A stretch of DNA of 64,000 bases from Bacillota bacterium (GCA_023417635.1 JAEZFF010000014.1:1-64000), one strand, 5' to 3'; numbered from the stretch's first letter, positions 43,832-53,692 are shown. Numbers and translations: made by a program. Notes: generated from the sequence alone by a model not told the origin.

Positions 43832-44867
43832 TGGCCGCCTCCTCTTCGTATCTGCGCCTGAGCTGACCGCAGGAAGCATCAATATCAGCGCCAAGCGTTC
43901 TCCTCACGGTTGCCGTCATGCCTGCTGAAGTCAGTGTTTGCAAAAACGCATGTGTCTTTTCGGGCGTACTTTTATGAAATGGCGAACCCTTGACACTGTT
44001 AACCGGAATCAGATTTACATGACACAGCAATCCTTTCAGGCGGTGTACAAGTTCCCATGCACACTCCTGGCTGTCATTTACTCCACCAATCAAGGCATAT
44101 TCAAACGAAATGCGCCGACCTGTCTGCCCCTGGTAAAAGCGGCAGGCCTTTAAAAGTTCTTCCACATTCCAGCGGCGGTTCACAGGCATTATATATGAAC
44201 GAATAGCATCATTTGGCGCATGAAGGGAAACAGAAAGCGTCAGCTGATATTTTTTCGCCGCAAGTTCGTAGATTTTATCCACAATTCCGCAGGTAGAAAG
44301 CGATATGTGGCGCATCCCAATATTTAATCCTTCTTCAGAAGAAACCAATTCCAAAAAGCGGAGAGTATTCCTGTAATTCTCCAGCGGTTCTCCCATACCC
44401 ATCATCACGACGTTAGAAATGCGCTCTCCGGCATCGGCCTGAGCTGTCTGAATCTGCGAAAGCATTTCAGAAGCCGTAAGGTCCCTTGAATAACCGCTTT
44501 TTCCGGTTGCACAAAAAGCACAGTTCATTTTACATCCAACCTGGGAGGAAATGCAGATTGTTCTGCCGTGCTGGTAGTGCATCAAAACGCTTTCTACAAG
44601 TTGATCATCGTGCAGGCGAAACAGATATTTTACCGTGTCATCTAGTTTTGAGCAGTATTTGCGCTCAATTTTAGCACTGGCTATGTAATTTTCTGCAGCC
44701 AGTTTTTCACGCAGAGACTTTGGCAAGTCCGACATTTCGTCAAAGCTGGTAACCCCGCGGCTAAGCCAGTGGTATACCTGCAGTGCATGAAAAGAAGAAA
44801 TTTCTTCCTCCGCAAAGCGCATTTTTAATTCTTGCAGCGTCATTGATTTTATATCTGTCAGGCTCAA
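43824..44867 (-). CDS. rlmN: 23S rRNA A2503 / tRNA A37 C2-methyltransferase RlmN
   Basis: Radical-SAM methyltransferase, 347 aa. The cluster cysteines are C112, C116 and C119 (GCKMNCAFCATG). VVMMGMGEPLENYRNT, the conserved methyl-carrier cysteine near the end (DIDASCGQLR) and RISFEYALIGGVND are present. The length and the start MSLTDIKSMTLQEL match RlmN rather than Cfr-type resistance enzymes. Twelve bases follow rsmB. Confidence 0.97.
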   Translation of the reverse strand: MSLTDIKSMTLQELKMRFAEEEISSFHALQVYHWLSRGVTSFDEMSDLPKSLREKLAAENYIASAKIERKYCSKLDDTVKYLFRLHDDQLVESVLMHYQHGRTICISSQVGCKMNCAFCATGKSGYSRDLTASEMLSQIQTAQADAGERISNVVMMGMGEPLENYRNTLRFLELVSSEEGLNIGMRHISLSTCGIVDKIYELAAKKYQLTLSVSLHAPNDAIRSYIMPVNRRWNVEELLKACRFYQGQTGRRISFEYALIGGVNDSQECAWELVHRLKGLLCHVNLIPVNSVKGSPFHKSTPEKTHAFLQTLTSAGMTATVRRTLGADIDASCGQLRRRYEEEAANV

Positions 44868-44879
44868 AAAATCATTCCT

Positions 44880-46214
44880 TTACCTTTTTAGAAACGCTGA
44901 GATAAAGAAGCCATCAGGCCCCTTTTCCTGCGGAATCAGCGTAATCTGGTTTTTGGGTTCATTTATTTCGCGCTTTACCCCCGGCGGAAGCAATAGAGTA
45001 AGCGGCTTAAAAGAAGGATTGTTTTCCAAAAATCGTTCGGCGACGCCGGAATTTTCATCGGGGTTCAGCGTACAAGTCGAATAAATAAGGATTCCGCCGC
45101 TCTTAACTAAACAGGAAGATTTACAAAGAATACGGTACTGCAAATTGGGCAGGCTGTCAATAGTAATTGGAAATTTATAGCGGATTTCCGGCTTTCTGCG
45201 AATCACTCCCAATCCCGAACAAGGTACGTCGCACAGAACTCGATCCGCTGGCTGCAGCTTTTCATCGGATTCCGCAGCGTCGCGTACAGCACCATGCACT
45301 GCTGAGAGCCCCAGCCTGGAGGCCCCATTTGAAATCAGCCCAACACGTCCCGGGTACAGGTCAAAGGAAAAGACCTCTCCTTTATTTTCCATCTGTTCCG
45401 CTATTGTAAAAGTCTTTCCACCCGGCGCTGCACAGACGTCATAAATTCGTTCACCCGGTTGAGATGCAAGTATTTTACAGCAAAGTTGTGAAGAAAGGTC
45501 CTGCACGTGAAAGAGCCCAGCCTCAAAACAGGAATCCCGACGAAGCTCACCGGGGTTCCGAACACGAAGCGCACCGCCAAGCCATGAAACCGGTTCCGCT
45601 TCTATTCCTTCGGCATGAAGCTTTTCTATTAATTGTTGCTCTGAAATCTTGGTATTATTCACACGGACAAAAACATCCGGTTTTGTAGACATACCCTCTA
45701 AAATACGGTCTGCGCAGGCTGCACCATACTTTTTCTGCCAAAATGAAATCAGCGCTTCCGGGCAGGAATAGACGAGGCTGCGGTATTTTAAAGGCTCTTT
45801 TTCCTGCTGTGGAAAACGGATCTTTTCCGGGCTGCGAAGCAGGTTTCGCAAAACTGCATTAATAAATCCGGCGGAACGGTACTCACCGTTTTTTTTCGCC
45901 AGTTTCACCGATTCATTCACAGCAGCAGATGGCGGTATTTTTTTCATCCACCGAATCTGGTAAACACCGAGACGAAGGATCTCACGCACAGTTGGCGAAA
46001 GCTTTCGCACCGGGCGGCTGGAAAAGATGCCGATAATAAAATCCAGCGTAATACGACGCTCCAGCACTCCGTAAAAAAGTGCCGTTGCAAGGGCTTTGTC
46101 CTGCGGACTAAGAGGTTCCGCATCCAGGACGGAATCCAGCACTAAATTCGAGTAGCCCTCTTCACCGTCTACATGCATCAGACCTTTCAGCGCCGCAGCG
46201 CGTGCTCCGGCCAT
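44880..46214 (-). CDS. rsmB: 16S rRNA C967 methyltransferase RsmB
   Basis: SAM-dependent m5C methyltransferase, 444 aa. The N-terminal NusB-like domain (1-150) is followed by the catalytic domain with YDVCAAPGGKTFTIAEQM, the nucleophile region CDVPCSGLGVIRRKPEIRY and YSTCTLNPDENSGVAERF. The start overlaps the yugP stop by one base (TGATG). No coaBC or rpe gene intervenes in this operon. Confidence 0.96.
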   Translation of the reverse strand: MAGARAAALKGLMHVDGEEGYSNLVLDSVLDAEPLSPQDKALATALFYGVLERRITLDFIIGIFSSRPVRKLSPTVREILRLGVYQIRWMKKIPPSAAVNESVKLAKKNGEYRSAGFINAVLRNLLRSPEKIRFPQQEKEPLKYRSLVYSCPEALISFWQKKYGAACADRILEGMSTKPDVFVRVNNTKISEQQLIEKLHAEGIEAEPVSWLGGALRVRNPGELRRDSCFEAGLFHVQDLSSQLCCKILASQPGERIYDVCAAPGGKTFTIAEQMENKGEVFSFDLYPGRVGLISNGASRLGLSAVHGAVRDAAESDEKLQPADRVLCDVPCSGLGVIRRKPEIRYKFPITIDSLPNLQYRILCKSSCLVKSGGILIYSTCTLNPDENSGVAERFLENNPSFKPLTLLLPPGVKREINEPKNQITLIPQEKGPDGFFISAFLKR

Positions 46215-46918
46215 CAGTCGTCACCCCTGCGAGAATTCGCAATCATCAGGAAGCGCAGCAAAGTCAGCAGAGCAGTAAAGCTTGCGGCGACATAAGTCAT
46301 GGCTGCAGCTTTCAAAACAGTTTTAGCACCGTTCAATTCTTCTGAGGTAAGGATTCCGCTTTCGTCAAGGGTTTTTATTGCACGGTGGCTTGCGTTGAAT
46401 TCCACCGGAAGCGTTGCCAATTCGAACAGAACAACAAGCGAATAAAGGATAATACCGGCATATACTAAAAAGTCAAACCGTGTAGGAAGAATAAGCCCAA
46501 TAATAACAAGCGGAATTGAAAGCTGCGAACCAAGGTTAGTAACAGGCACAAGCGCAGCACGAATCTTATTTGGCGTATATCCCACTGCGTCCTGCACAGA
46601 ATGCCCCGCTTCGTGCGCAGCCACACCTACAGCCGCAACCGAAACCGATCCATAGACATCCTGTGAAAGGCTGATAATATGGTTTCTCGGGTCAAAATTA
46701 TCCGTCAGGCTGCCGGCAATACGCTGAATCCGTACAGAGGCGCCGCCATAATGTGCAACCGCTTCTGCTGCCTGCGCACCGGTAATTCTGCGTACTGTTG
46801 GAATCTTGGAATATTTATTGAAAGAAGATTTTACATAAATCTGCGCCCACGCCGCTAACAAAATAGCTGGGAGCATAAAAAGAAAGTATGAATAGTCGAA
46901 ATAATAAAACGTAGACAT
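46214..46918 (-). CDS. Membrane zinc metallopeptidase (YugP family)
   Basis: 234 aa integral membrane protein with HEAGH in AAHEAGHSVQDAVGY and about four hydrophobic segments, matching the YugP/zinc-dependent neutral peptidase family (peptidase_M48-like, DUF-type). Substrate unknown. Family members are often placed with fmt-rsmB in Clostridia and Bacilli relatives, as here: 24 bases after fmt and touching rsmB. The start follows GGTGTAAACCGGAA. Confidence 0.9.
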   Translation of the reverse strand: MSTFYYFDYSYFLFMLPAILLAAWAQIYVKSSFNKYSKIPTVRRITGAQAAEAVAHYGGASVRIQRIAGSLTDNFDPRNHIISLSQDVYGSVSVAAVGVAAHEAGHSVQDAVGYTPNKIRAALVPVTNLGSQLSIPLVIIGLILPTRFDFLVYAGIILYSLVVLFELATLPVEFNASHRAIKTLDESGILTSEELNGAKTVLKAAAMTYVAASFTALLTLLRFLMIANSRRGDD

Positions 46919-46942
46919 TTCCGGTTTACACCTCAGTCTGTT

Positions 46943-47866
46943 TCAGCTCAGTTTCTTTCCCTGTGCCGGATGGCCGCGGAGATAGTCGCTTCCACTCATC
47001 TTTTTACCGCCTTCAGCCTGAACCTCCAGCAGTTCCAGCGCCGTGCCGTTCCCGCAGCAGACGACGAACTTTTCCGTGCCAGGCAGGATTAGGCCCGGCT
47101 CACCGTATTCCTCGCCAGCAAGGCAGGTACGGTAAATTTTTAGCCTGTGGCCTCCCAGTTCCGCACTGGCGGCAGGCCATGGGAAAAGCCCTCGCACCTG
47201 GTTGTGAATCTCCTGCGCAGTATGGTCCCAGCTAACCGGCGACATCTTCTTTGTAATCAGCGAAACGTGGCTGGATTCCGCGTCATTTTGTTTTTTCGGT
47301 TGGACTGAACCATCCTGCACACCTTTTAATGTGCGCAAAAGGAGCTGCGCGCCGAGTTTTGCAAGGCGTTCTGTCAATTCCGGAGTCGTTTCATCCGGCC
47401 CGATCGGTGCGGATTCTTCCAGAAGGATGTCACCTGTGTCGCAAGCTTCAGCCATCATCATCGTTGTAACGCCTGTTTCGGCATCACCGTTCAGAATCGA
47501 TGCCTGAACCGGAGCGGCACCACGGTATTTCGGCAGCAGTGAAGCGTGTACATTCATGCAGCCCAGTTTTGGAATATTCAATATCGCTTTCGGGAGCATT
47601 TTTCCATATGCGGCAACTATAATGGCATCCGGCGCAAAAGAGGCAATTTTTTTTGCTTCTTCCGGATTTTTCAGCGACTGCGGCTGCTGAACCGAAAGTC
47701 CAAGCCGCAACGCAAGTTCTTTAACAGGCGGAGCGGTAAGCAGCATTTTTCTGCCTTGGGGCTTATCCGGCTGCGTATAAACCGCAGCAATTTCATACCT
47801 GGCATCAGCCAATGCCTGAAGCGACGGCACTGCAAACTGGGGCGTTCCCATAAAAATAACGCGCAT
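46943..47866 (-). CDS. fmt: Methionyl-tRNA formyltransferase
   Basis: Formylates initiator Met-tRNA with 10-formyl-THF. 307 aa. Key motifs: MGTPQFAVPSLQAL, VNVHASLLPKYRGAAPVQ-type block reading MNVHASLLPKYRGAAPVQAS with the catalytic Asn-His, and ETGVTTMMMAEACDTGDIL. A C-terminal OB domain follows (about 210-307). Two bases separate it from def, the gene for the enzyme that later removes the formyl group. Confidence 0.97.
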   Translation of the reverse strand: MRVIFMGTPQFAVPSLQALADARYEIAAVYTQPDKPQGRKMLLTAPPVKELALRLGLSVQQPQSLKNPEEAKKIASFAPDAIIVAAYGKMLPKAILNIPKLGCMNVHASLLPKYRGAAPVQASILNGDAETGVTTMMMAEACDTGDILLEESAPIGPDETTPELTERLAKLGAQLLLRTLKGVQDGSVQPKKQNDAESSHVSLITKKMSPVSWDHTAQEIHNQVRGLFPWPAASAELGGHRLKIYRTCLAGEEYGEPGLILPGTEKFVVCCGNGTALELLEVQAEGGKKMSGSDYLRGHPAQGKKLS

Positions 47867-47868
47867 AT

Positions 47869-48369
47869 TTACTTTTCCTCCCGGGAGCTCATTTCATTCA
47901 ACTCTTCTTGTGTAAGCATATGGGTAGCCCGGCTTATAAACAAAATGCCATCCAAGTGGTCAATTTCATGGCAGGAAGACGTTGCAAGGAGGCCTTCGCC
48001 TTCATACTCAAAGGTTTTCCCATGACGGTCCTGTGCACGCACTTTAACATGCGCGGGGCGCTTTACAATGCCCCACTGCCCCGGAATAGAAAGGCAGCCT
48101 TCCATACTCTCCTGCTCACCGCTCTTCTCTACAATCACCGGGTTGACAAGTTCCCGCACACCTTTCCCATCACCTATGTCAATAACAACCACACGGCGCA
48201 GTATACCGACCTGTATGGCAGCAAGGCCTACGCCGTCTGCCGCGTGAAGCGTTTCTGCCATATCATCCAGGAATGCTGCAAGGCGCTGGTCAAATTTTTC
48301 TACCGGGCGGCATTTTTTTGCTAAAAATGCGCCTTCCTTATCATTCGTTACAATATTTCGAATAGCCAA
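47869..48369 (-). CDS. def: Peptide deformylase
   Basis: Removes the formyl group from new proteins. 166 aa. Three metal motifs: GVGLAAIQVG, EGCLSIPG (Cys ligand) and CHEIDHLDGILF (HExxH type). The residue before HEIDH is Cys where Gln is more usual. The C-terminal tail is short and Glu-rich. Follows priA by 17 bases. Confidence 0.97.
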   Translation of the reverse strand: MAIRNIVTNDKEGAFLAKKCRPVEKFDQRLAAFLDDMAETLHAADGVGLAAIQVGILRRVVVIDIGDGKGVRELVNPVIVEKSGEQESMEGCLSIPGQWGIVKRPAHVKVRAQDRHGKTFEYEGEGLLATSSCHEIDHLDGILFISRATHMLTQEELNEMSSREEK

Positions 48370-48385
48370 AATAATTCCCCCTGTT

Positions 48386-50836
48386 TCATAAAATTGAGTC
48401 GGGATTCATATCGGAAAAAGCCGTAACACCCGCGTGTTCGCGCTGTGTAGGGAACCAGACCAGCAGACGGGCAATCAGCTCGCGAAAACGCTTGCTGCTG
48501 CGGCATTTTATCAGCAGTTTATATCTATATTTATTGCTCACTTTCCCAATTAATGCCGGAGAAGGCTTCAACGCACGCATCGGCAGTTCGGAATATTCCC
48601 GCTGCGCTGTTTCCCTCAGTTTTTGTGTAAAATCCATACTGGAAGAACGTACTTTTTCTTCATTCAAACCCACAAAACCAATGACGCACAAATCGGCAAA
48701 CGGTGGGTAAAGCATCTCACGGCGAAGAGCAATCTCGCCATGATAAAACTCGGGGTAATTCTGCTCGGCAGCCAAACGAATAATTTTGTTTTCCGGAGTA
48801 TAGGTCTGAATGATTGCACGCCCGTGGTACCTGCCGCGACCCGAACGGCCGACTACCTGAGTCAAGAGATCAAAAGCACGCTCATAGCTTCTAAAATCTT
48901 CGCCGTAAAGTGCCTGGTCTGCCGAAAGGACTCCGACGAGTGTCACATTTTCAAAATCCAGCCCCTTTGCAACCATTTGTGTGCCAACGATGATATCGTA
49001 CTCCCCATCCGAAAACTGCTTGAGCTTCTTATCGTAAGAAAAACGTGTCATGGTTGAGTCGGCATCAAGCCGAAGAATACGCGCCTGTGGAAGAAGCTCT
49101 TCCAGTTGCTGCTCTGCGCGCTGTGTCCCAAACCCGGAATAATGAATCTGTTCTTCATGACAAACAGGGCACTCTGTAGTAAGCGGGACAGAATACCCAC
49201 AGTAATGGCACATTAGCCGTTTGTTAGCAGCATGGTAAGTCAACGTAATGCTGCAGTTTGGGCAAGTCATGACGTGGCCGCAGGCACGGCAGGAAGCAAA
49301 TGTATTATAGCCCCGCCGGTTCAGAAGAAGAATCGACTGCCTGCCGTCCTCCAGATTCTGCTTCAAGCCTTCCGTAAGCGCTGTGCTGAAAATGCTTCGG
49401 TTGCCATGCTCAGCCTCAAGATTCATATCGACAATGTCTACCTGAGGAAGTTCTGCTTTTCCATAGCGCGCGGGCAAAACATTCAGCGTATAGCGGCCAT
49501 TCTGCGCATAGTAGTAACTTTCAATGGACGGTGTTGCCGAAGAAAGCACAAGCAGCGCCTTGTGGTAAGCACAGCGGTATTTTGCAACATCGCGGGCATG
49601 ATAACGAGGTGACGACTCCGACTTATAAGTGCCTTCCTGCTCTTCATCCATTACGATGAGGCCAATATTTGAAAGCGGAGCAAATACTGCCGACCGGGTA
49701 CCAATAACAATGGAAGCTTTTTCGCTGCGAACACGCTTCCACTCATCCAGCCGTTCCGCCAATGTAAGGCCACTGTGAAAAACAGCGACTCCCGTACCAT
49801 AGCGCGCCCGAAAAATAGAAATTGTCTGCGGAGTCAGTGAGATCTCTGGTACCATGACAATGACGCCCCGGCCATCCTCGCGCACATGGTCAATCAGGCG
49901 CAGAAAGACGGAAGTTTTTCCGCTTCCGGTAACGCCGTAAAGCAACGCTACGCCACCTTTTCCAAACTTGTATTGCTCATATATACGGCTGAATGCTTTT
50001 TGCTGTTCCGGCGACAACGTAAAATCTTGTGGCTTTTCAATCGGCACAGAACTGTACGGATTGCGGTAAACCTCAACATCATAGTACTGCGCGGCACCCT
50101 TTTTCACAAGAGCGTTTACCACGGCAGGCGTAACACCCGTAAAATAACAAAGCTCTTTCAGGGAGGCACAGCCTGCATCCTGAAGGACTTTAAAGACGCT
50201 TTTTTGTTTCGGAGTAAGTTTTTTCGGCGGAATATCTTCCGCAAGCCGAACCATTTTCTGCGTTGCATCCGTAATCTGCCGAACAGCATCGCTGTTTTTA
50301 AGCAGTATTCCCTTTTTTAAAAGCCTTTCTAGCACTGTGCTTTCATTTGAAAGGCCAAGGTCTTTCAAAATTTTTTCGCGTTGAATAAATTTTCTGTTAT
50401 GTGAAAGATACACAACAGCCTGCCGTTCCTGCTCATCTAACTTACTGCTTTCCGGTTCTGAAAGCTGCTTTTTCAATGAATACTCGGTGCGCAGTTTCAG
50501 CTGAATCCCAGCTGGGAAAAAAAGTTTTGCCGCTTCAAACAGAGTACAGAATGTATGTTCTTTAATCCAGAAAACAAGGCCCACAGCTTCTTCGGAAAGA
50601 AGCGGGGCCCGATCTTCAACGGAAAAAACGCTTTTCAATTTTTCAGTTTTTGCACCGGTTCTCTGCTCAAGCCCCAAAATAATGCCAAGCCGCTTCCCGT
50701 TGGCTGTACCAAAGGGAACAATGACCCTGCAGCCAACCGCAGCAGAATGAAGCAAAGGCTCCGGAATAAGATAGTCAAAAACGCGGTCAAAGTGGTAGAC
50801 GGAATTTTCCACTGCGATTTTCGCAACAGCGGCCAT
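48386..50836 (-). CDS. priA: Primosomal helicase PriA
   Basis: Restarts stalled replication forks by binding D-loops and loading the DnaB helicase. About 816 aa. N-terminal DNA-binding domain, then Walker A LLYGVTGSGKTSVFLRLI, DEEQ box VMDEEQEGTYKS, zinc cysteines in two sets (CRACGHVMTCPNCS and CHYCGYSVPLTTECPVC), and helicase motifs V-VI (VVGRSGRGRYHGRAIIQTY). The ATG at 50836 has GGAG eight bases before; a GTG three codons earlier sits on that site. Confidence 0.97.
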   Translation of the reverse strand: MAAVAKIAVENSVYHFDRVFDYLIPEPLLHSAAVGCRVIVPFGTANGKRLGIILGLEQRTGAKTEKLKSVFSVEDRAPLLSEEAVGLVFWIKEHTFCTLFEAAKLFFPAGIQLKLRTEYSLKKQLSEPESSKLDEQERQAVVYLSHNRKFIQREKILKDLGLSNESTVLERLLKKGILLKNSDAVRQITDATQKMVRLAEDIPPKKLTPKQKSVFKVLQDAGCASLKELCYFTGVTPAVVNALVKKGAAQYYDVEVYRNPYSSVPIEKPQDFTLSPEQQKAFSRIYEQYKFGKGGVALLYGVTGSGKTSVFLRLIDHVREDGRGVIVMVPEISLTPQTISIFRARYGTGVAVFHSGLTLAERLDEWKRVRSEKASIVIGTRSAVFAPLSNIGLIVMDEEQEGTYKSESSPRYHARDVAKYRCAYHKALLVLSSATPSIESYYYAQNGRYTLNVLPARYGKAELPQVDIVDMNLEAEHGNRSIFSTALTEGLKQNLEDGRQSILLLNRRGYNTFASCRACGHVMTCPNCSITLTYHAANKRLMCHYCGYSVPLTTECPVCHEEQIHYSGFGTQRAEQQLEELLPQARILRLDADSTMTRFSYDKKLKQFSDGEYDIIVGTQMVAKGLDFENVTLVGVLSADQALYGEDFRSYERAFDLLTQVVGRSGRGRYHGRAIIQTYTPENKIIRLAAEQNYPEFYHGEIALRREMLYPPFADLCVIGFVGLNEEKVRSSSMDFTQKLRETAQREYSELPMRALKPSPALIGKVSNKYRYKLLIKCRSSKRFRELIARLLVWFPTQREHAGVTAFSDMNPDSIL

Positions 50837-50860
50837 CCCTATCACTCCTTAAGCTGGAAA

Positions 50861-51079
50861 TTACTCAAAATCATCATCGTTCTGGCTGACTTTTTCAATC
50901 ATCCGAATCTTATGGTTCATATATTCGTCAACGGCCATCTGCACCGGCTTGTCATCAAGGATAACCTTGTTGGCTTCCGCTTCCTCAGAAATCTGCCTCG
51001 CACGCTTGGCTATGGCTATTACGAGCGAATAACGGCTCTGATCCGGCGTTAAAATTAAATCAGCAATCGGTTTAATCAT
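50861..51079 (-). CDS. rpoZ: RNA polymerase subunit omega
   Basis: 72 aa assembly subunit that wraps the beta' C-terminus. It reads [20 protein letters not shown] with the conserved YSLVIAIAKRARQI, and ends with an acidic QNDDDFE. The ATG at 51079 has GAAAGG upstream and overlaps the gmk end by eight bases; six further codons upstream are unsupported. Confidence 0.93.
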   Translation of the reverse strand: MIKPIADLILTPDQSRYSLVIAIAKRARQISEEAEANKVILDDKPVQMAVDEYMNHKIRMIEKVSQNDDDFE

Positions 51080-51680
51080 TTTTAAGCATCCTTTCAATCT
51101 GCTGCCTATTCCGGCAGGTTCTGCACTTTTCGGCTTGAAGAATCCAGCGGATTCGTTCCGCGGCGGCTTCTACTGTATCATTTACTACAGAATAATCATA
51201 ATGTTCGGCCGCGCCAAGTTCACGCCGAGCAACTTCAAGGCGTTTCCGAACCTTCTCATCTGTTTCGGTTCCGCGGCTTCGAAGCCGATGTTCCAATTCC
51301 TGCAGGGAAGGTGGAAGAATAAAAACCCCCACGGCATCAGGCCGCTTTCTCTTTACCTGAGCCCCACCTTGAACCTCTATCTCAAGAATAACATCTTTTC
51401 CCTGTGAAGTCCACTCTTCAATCGGCTCAGCAGGAGTTCCATACCAGTTACCGCAGTATTCAGCGCTTTCCAGCATTTTGCCTTCCGCAACAAGTGTGCT
51501 GAATTTGTTCTGTGAAATGAAGTGATAATCCTTGCCATCTGTTTCGCCGGGGCGCGGCATCCGCGTTGTGGCAGAAATTGAAAGCTCTATATTCTTGTCT
51601 TGAGCCAGCAGAGTTTTCAGGACTGTGCCCTTTCCGGTACCGGAAGGCCCGGAAAAAACCACCAGAAGGCCTTTACTCAT
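51072..51680 (-). CDS. gmk: Guanylate kinase
   Basis: GMP to GDP kinase, about 202 aa. P-loop [22 protein letters not shown] site [16 protein letters not shown], and [27 protein letters not shown]. The start at 51680 (MSKGLLVV) overlaps the remA stop; an ATG one codon earlier is equally possible. The longer frame, which runs into remA, has no site. Member of the remA-gmk-rpoZ series. Confidence 0.96.
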   Translation of the reverse strand: MSKGLLVVFSGPSGTGKGTVLKTLLAQDKNIELSISATTRMPRPGETDGKDYHFISQNKFSTLVAEGKMLESAEYCGNWYGTPAEPIEEWTSQGKDVILEIEVQGGAQVKRKRPDAVGVFILPPSLQELEHRLRSRGTETDEKVRKRLEVARRELGAAEHYDYSVVNDTVEAAAERIRWILQAEKCRTCRNRQQIERMLKND

Positions 51681-51951
51681 CATTTCCGTCCGAAACCTCC
51701 TCATCTGCACCATTGCGGTCCTCATTCAGTCTATTTGCCACCGTTTCCGGCTGAACCGCAGAAAGGATAACATGGTCACTGTCTGTAATAATAACGGCAC
51801 GTGTACGGCGTCCGTACGTTGCATCAATCAGGGAACCACGTTCTTTGGCATCCTGAATAATCCGTTTGATAGGTGCCGACTCCGGGCTAACTATTGCCAC
51901 CAGGCGGCTGGCGGAAACCATGTTGCCGAAGCCGATATTGATCAGTTTCAT
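51673..51951 (-). CDS. remA: Extracellular matrix regulator RemA (DUF370)
   Basis: 92 aa DNA-binding protein. In B. subtilis RemA activates matrix operons as a DNA-wrapping oligomer; in Clostridia its targets are less known. It reads [40 protein letters not shown] and [20 protein letters not shown], all family marks. The acidic C-terminal tail ([15 protein letters not shown]) is a lineage extension. Start ATG has GGGGAAG. Second gene of the operon after yicC. Confidence 0.95.
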   Translation of the reverse strand: MKLINIGFGNMVSASRLVAIVSPESAPIKRIIQDAKERGSLIDATYGRRTRAVIITDSDHVILSAVQPETVANRLNEDRNGADEEVSDGNDE

Positions 51952-51978
51952 AAATCTTCCCCTTTACCTGGAAGTGTA

Positions 51979-52857
51979 TTATTCAATATTCTGAATCTGT
52001 TCACGGATCTTTTCAATTTCCGCTTTCATATCGACTACCCAGTGCGAAATCTGGGCATCCACGCACTTAGAACCAATCGTGTTGGCCTCACGGTTCATTT
52101 CCTGCACCAGAAAATCGAGGCGGCGGCCAACTGGCTCATTTGCTTCCAACATGGATGAAAGCTGGTCTATATGGCTGCGCAGGCGTACCGTTTCTTCAGC
52201 AACCGAAACTTTGTCTGCAAACACGGCGGCTTCAGTCAGAACTCGCTGCTCGTCCACATCTGTGCCGCCCAGCAAGTCGGAAATCCGCCCTTTCAGCTTA
52301 GTGCGGTACTCCTCAACTGTCTGAGGAGAGCGCTCTTCAACTTTGCCGACAAGCTCCAGCACCGCAGATGCCTTTTGCAAAACATCTTTCTTCATGTTCT
52401 GGCCTTCTGCCCGGCGCATGGCAAAAAAGGGAACAAGTGCTTCTTCCAGCACCTGCCTGACAGCCCCCCACACCCTTTCTTCATCTTCCTGTGCCCTGTG
52501 TACAGTAAAAATGTCTGGGCAATGTATCAAAGATGAAACCGTTATGTCATCCTTCAAGCCGTATTGTTGCTGTATTTCACGAAATGCAGCAAGATAACCT
52601 GCCGCAAGGGAATGATCTATACGCACTTCGGCATCCACATGATGGGGTGCCTCTAACTCTACACTAACGTCAACTTTACCACGCGCTATGCGTTCCTGCA
52701 AAAAAGGCCGTATCTTTTCTTCTAGGAAGTCATCTTCATGTGAAACGCGGCAGTTAAAATCAAAAAAGCGGTGATTAACCGATTTAATTTCCACCGTAAT
52801 ACTGCGCCCATCTATAACCTTTTCCGCCCGGCCAAAGCCGGTCATACTACTCACCAC
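51979..52857 (-). CDS. YicC/YloC family endoribonuclease
   Basis: 292 aa protein of the YicC family, recently recognised as metal-dependent endoribonucleases in RNA turnover. N-terminal YicC-N domain begins SMTGFGRAEKVIDGRSITVE, then VNHRFFDFNCR and the C-terminal DUF1732 half with RLDFLVQEMNREANTIGSK. The GTG start gives the usual M-x-x-S-M-T-G-F-G opening; an ATG four codons later has a closer site and is an alternative. It is the first gene of the long operon that ends with spoVM. Confidence 0.92.
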   Translation of the reverse strand: MVSSMTGFGRAEKVIDGRSITVEIKSVNHRFFDFNCRVSHEDDFLEEKIRPFLQERIARGKVDVSVELEAPHHVDAEVRIDHSLAAGYLAAFREIQQQYGLKDDITVSSLIHCPDIFTVHRAQEDEERVWGAVRQVLEEALVPFFAMRRAEGQNMKKDVLQKASAVLELVGKVEERSPQTVEEYRTKLKGRISDLLGGTDVDEQRVLTEAAVFADKVSVAEETVRLRSHIDQLSSMLEANEPVGRRLDFLVQEMNREANTIGSKCVDAQISHWVVDMKAEIEKIREQIQNIE

Positions 52858-52904
52858 TAAAAAATCATCTCAATTTTAGAAATCTGTAGAACCTTTATTT
52901 TCTT

Positions 52905-52934
52905 ATTTTATCAGCTTTCCTGCCCTATTGTCAA
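52905..52934 (-). promoter_or_regulatory. Sigma-A promoter for yicC-to-spoVM operon
   Basis: TTGACA (52934-52929) and TAAAAT (52910-52905) with an 18-base spacer, minus strand. The -35 overlaps the rluB stop codon. Confidence 0.8.
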
Positions 52935-53692
52935 CTGTGCTGCTGGTTTTGCTGCGAAGCCTGCTTTTTCACACCTGCAGCTCCCTCCAAGCTGGCAACT
53001 TCCATAGGGGTAAGTTCACGCCATTTCCCTGCTGGCAGCATTCCAAGCTTCAGAGGGCCAAAAGCCGTACGCTTTAAGCGCGCGGTTTCAAGGCCAAGTG
53101 CCTCGCACATTTTTCGAATTTCACGGTTTCTGCCTTCATGCAGAATAATCTGCAGCACCACACGCCCAGGTTCACGCACCAACACGGTAACTTCAGCCGG
53201 GGCCGTTCTTTTTCCATCTATAACGATGCCTTCTGTCATTTGGCCAATTTGCGCGTCAGTAATACCGGGGCGCACAGTAACGCGGTAAGTTTTTTGCACA
53301 TGGCGGGAAGGGTGCATCATATCGTTTGCAAACTCACCATCATTCGTCATCAATAAAAGGCCTTCCGATTCACGGTCGAGCCTTCCGACCGGGTAAATCC
53401 TCTGTGGAATTTCCTTTATTAGTTCCGCCACACATTTCCGGTCCATTTCATCGCTCATGGTGGTTATGTACCCACGCGGCTTGTGCAGCATAATGTAAAA
53501 TGGTTCAGAATGACCGTGAACCGGTTTGCCGTCAAGTGTAATGCGATCACTCTGTGGGTTAGCCTTGTCACCCAGCTGAACTGGTTTTCCATTTACCGCT
53601 ACTCTTCCAGCCTGAATATATTCTTCCGCTTTGCGCCGAGAGGCAATGCCGCATTCGGCAATAATTTTCTGTACTCTTTCAAGGTCAGCCAT
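52931..53692 (-). CDS. Large-subunit rRNA pseudouridine synthase RluB/RsuA type
   Basis: 253 aa. N-terminal S4 RNA-binding domain (MADLERVQKIIAECGIASRRKAE), then the catalytic loop VGRLDRESEGLLLMTNDGEF with the catalytic aspartate. The C-terminal GRNREIRKMCEALGLE-type block is read as HEGRNREIRKMCEALGLE. Family length and order match RluB (23S U2605). In B. subtilis rluB lies with scpAB and dacB genes, as here. Confidence 0.93.
   Translation of the reverse strand: MADLERVQKIIAECGIASRRKAEEYIQAGRVAVNGKPVQLGDKANPQSDRITLDGKPVHGHSEPFYIMLHKPRGYITTMSDEMDRKCVAELIKEIPQRIYPVGRLDRESEGLLLMTNDGEFANDMMHPSRHVQKTYRVTVRPGITDAQIGQMTEGIVIDGKRTAPAEVTVLVREPGRVVLQIILHEGRNREIRKMCEALGLETARLKRTAFGPLKLGMLPAGKWRELTPMEVASLEGAAGVKKQASQQNQQHS

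Noticed and set aside
43824..44867. RlmN as Cfr-type resistance methyltransferase
   Set aside because: Length, N-terminus and operon position match native RlmN.
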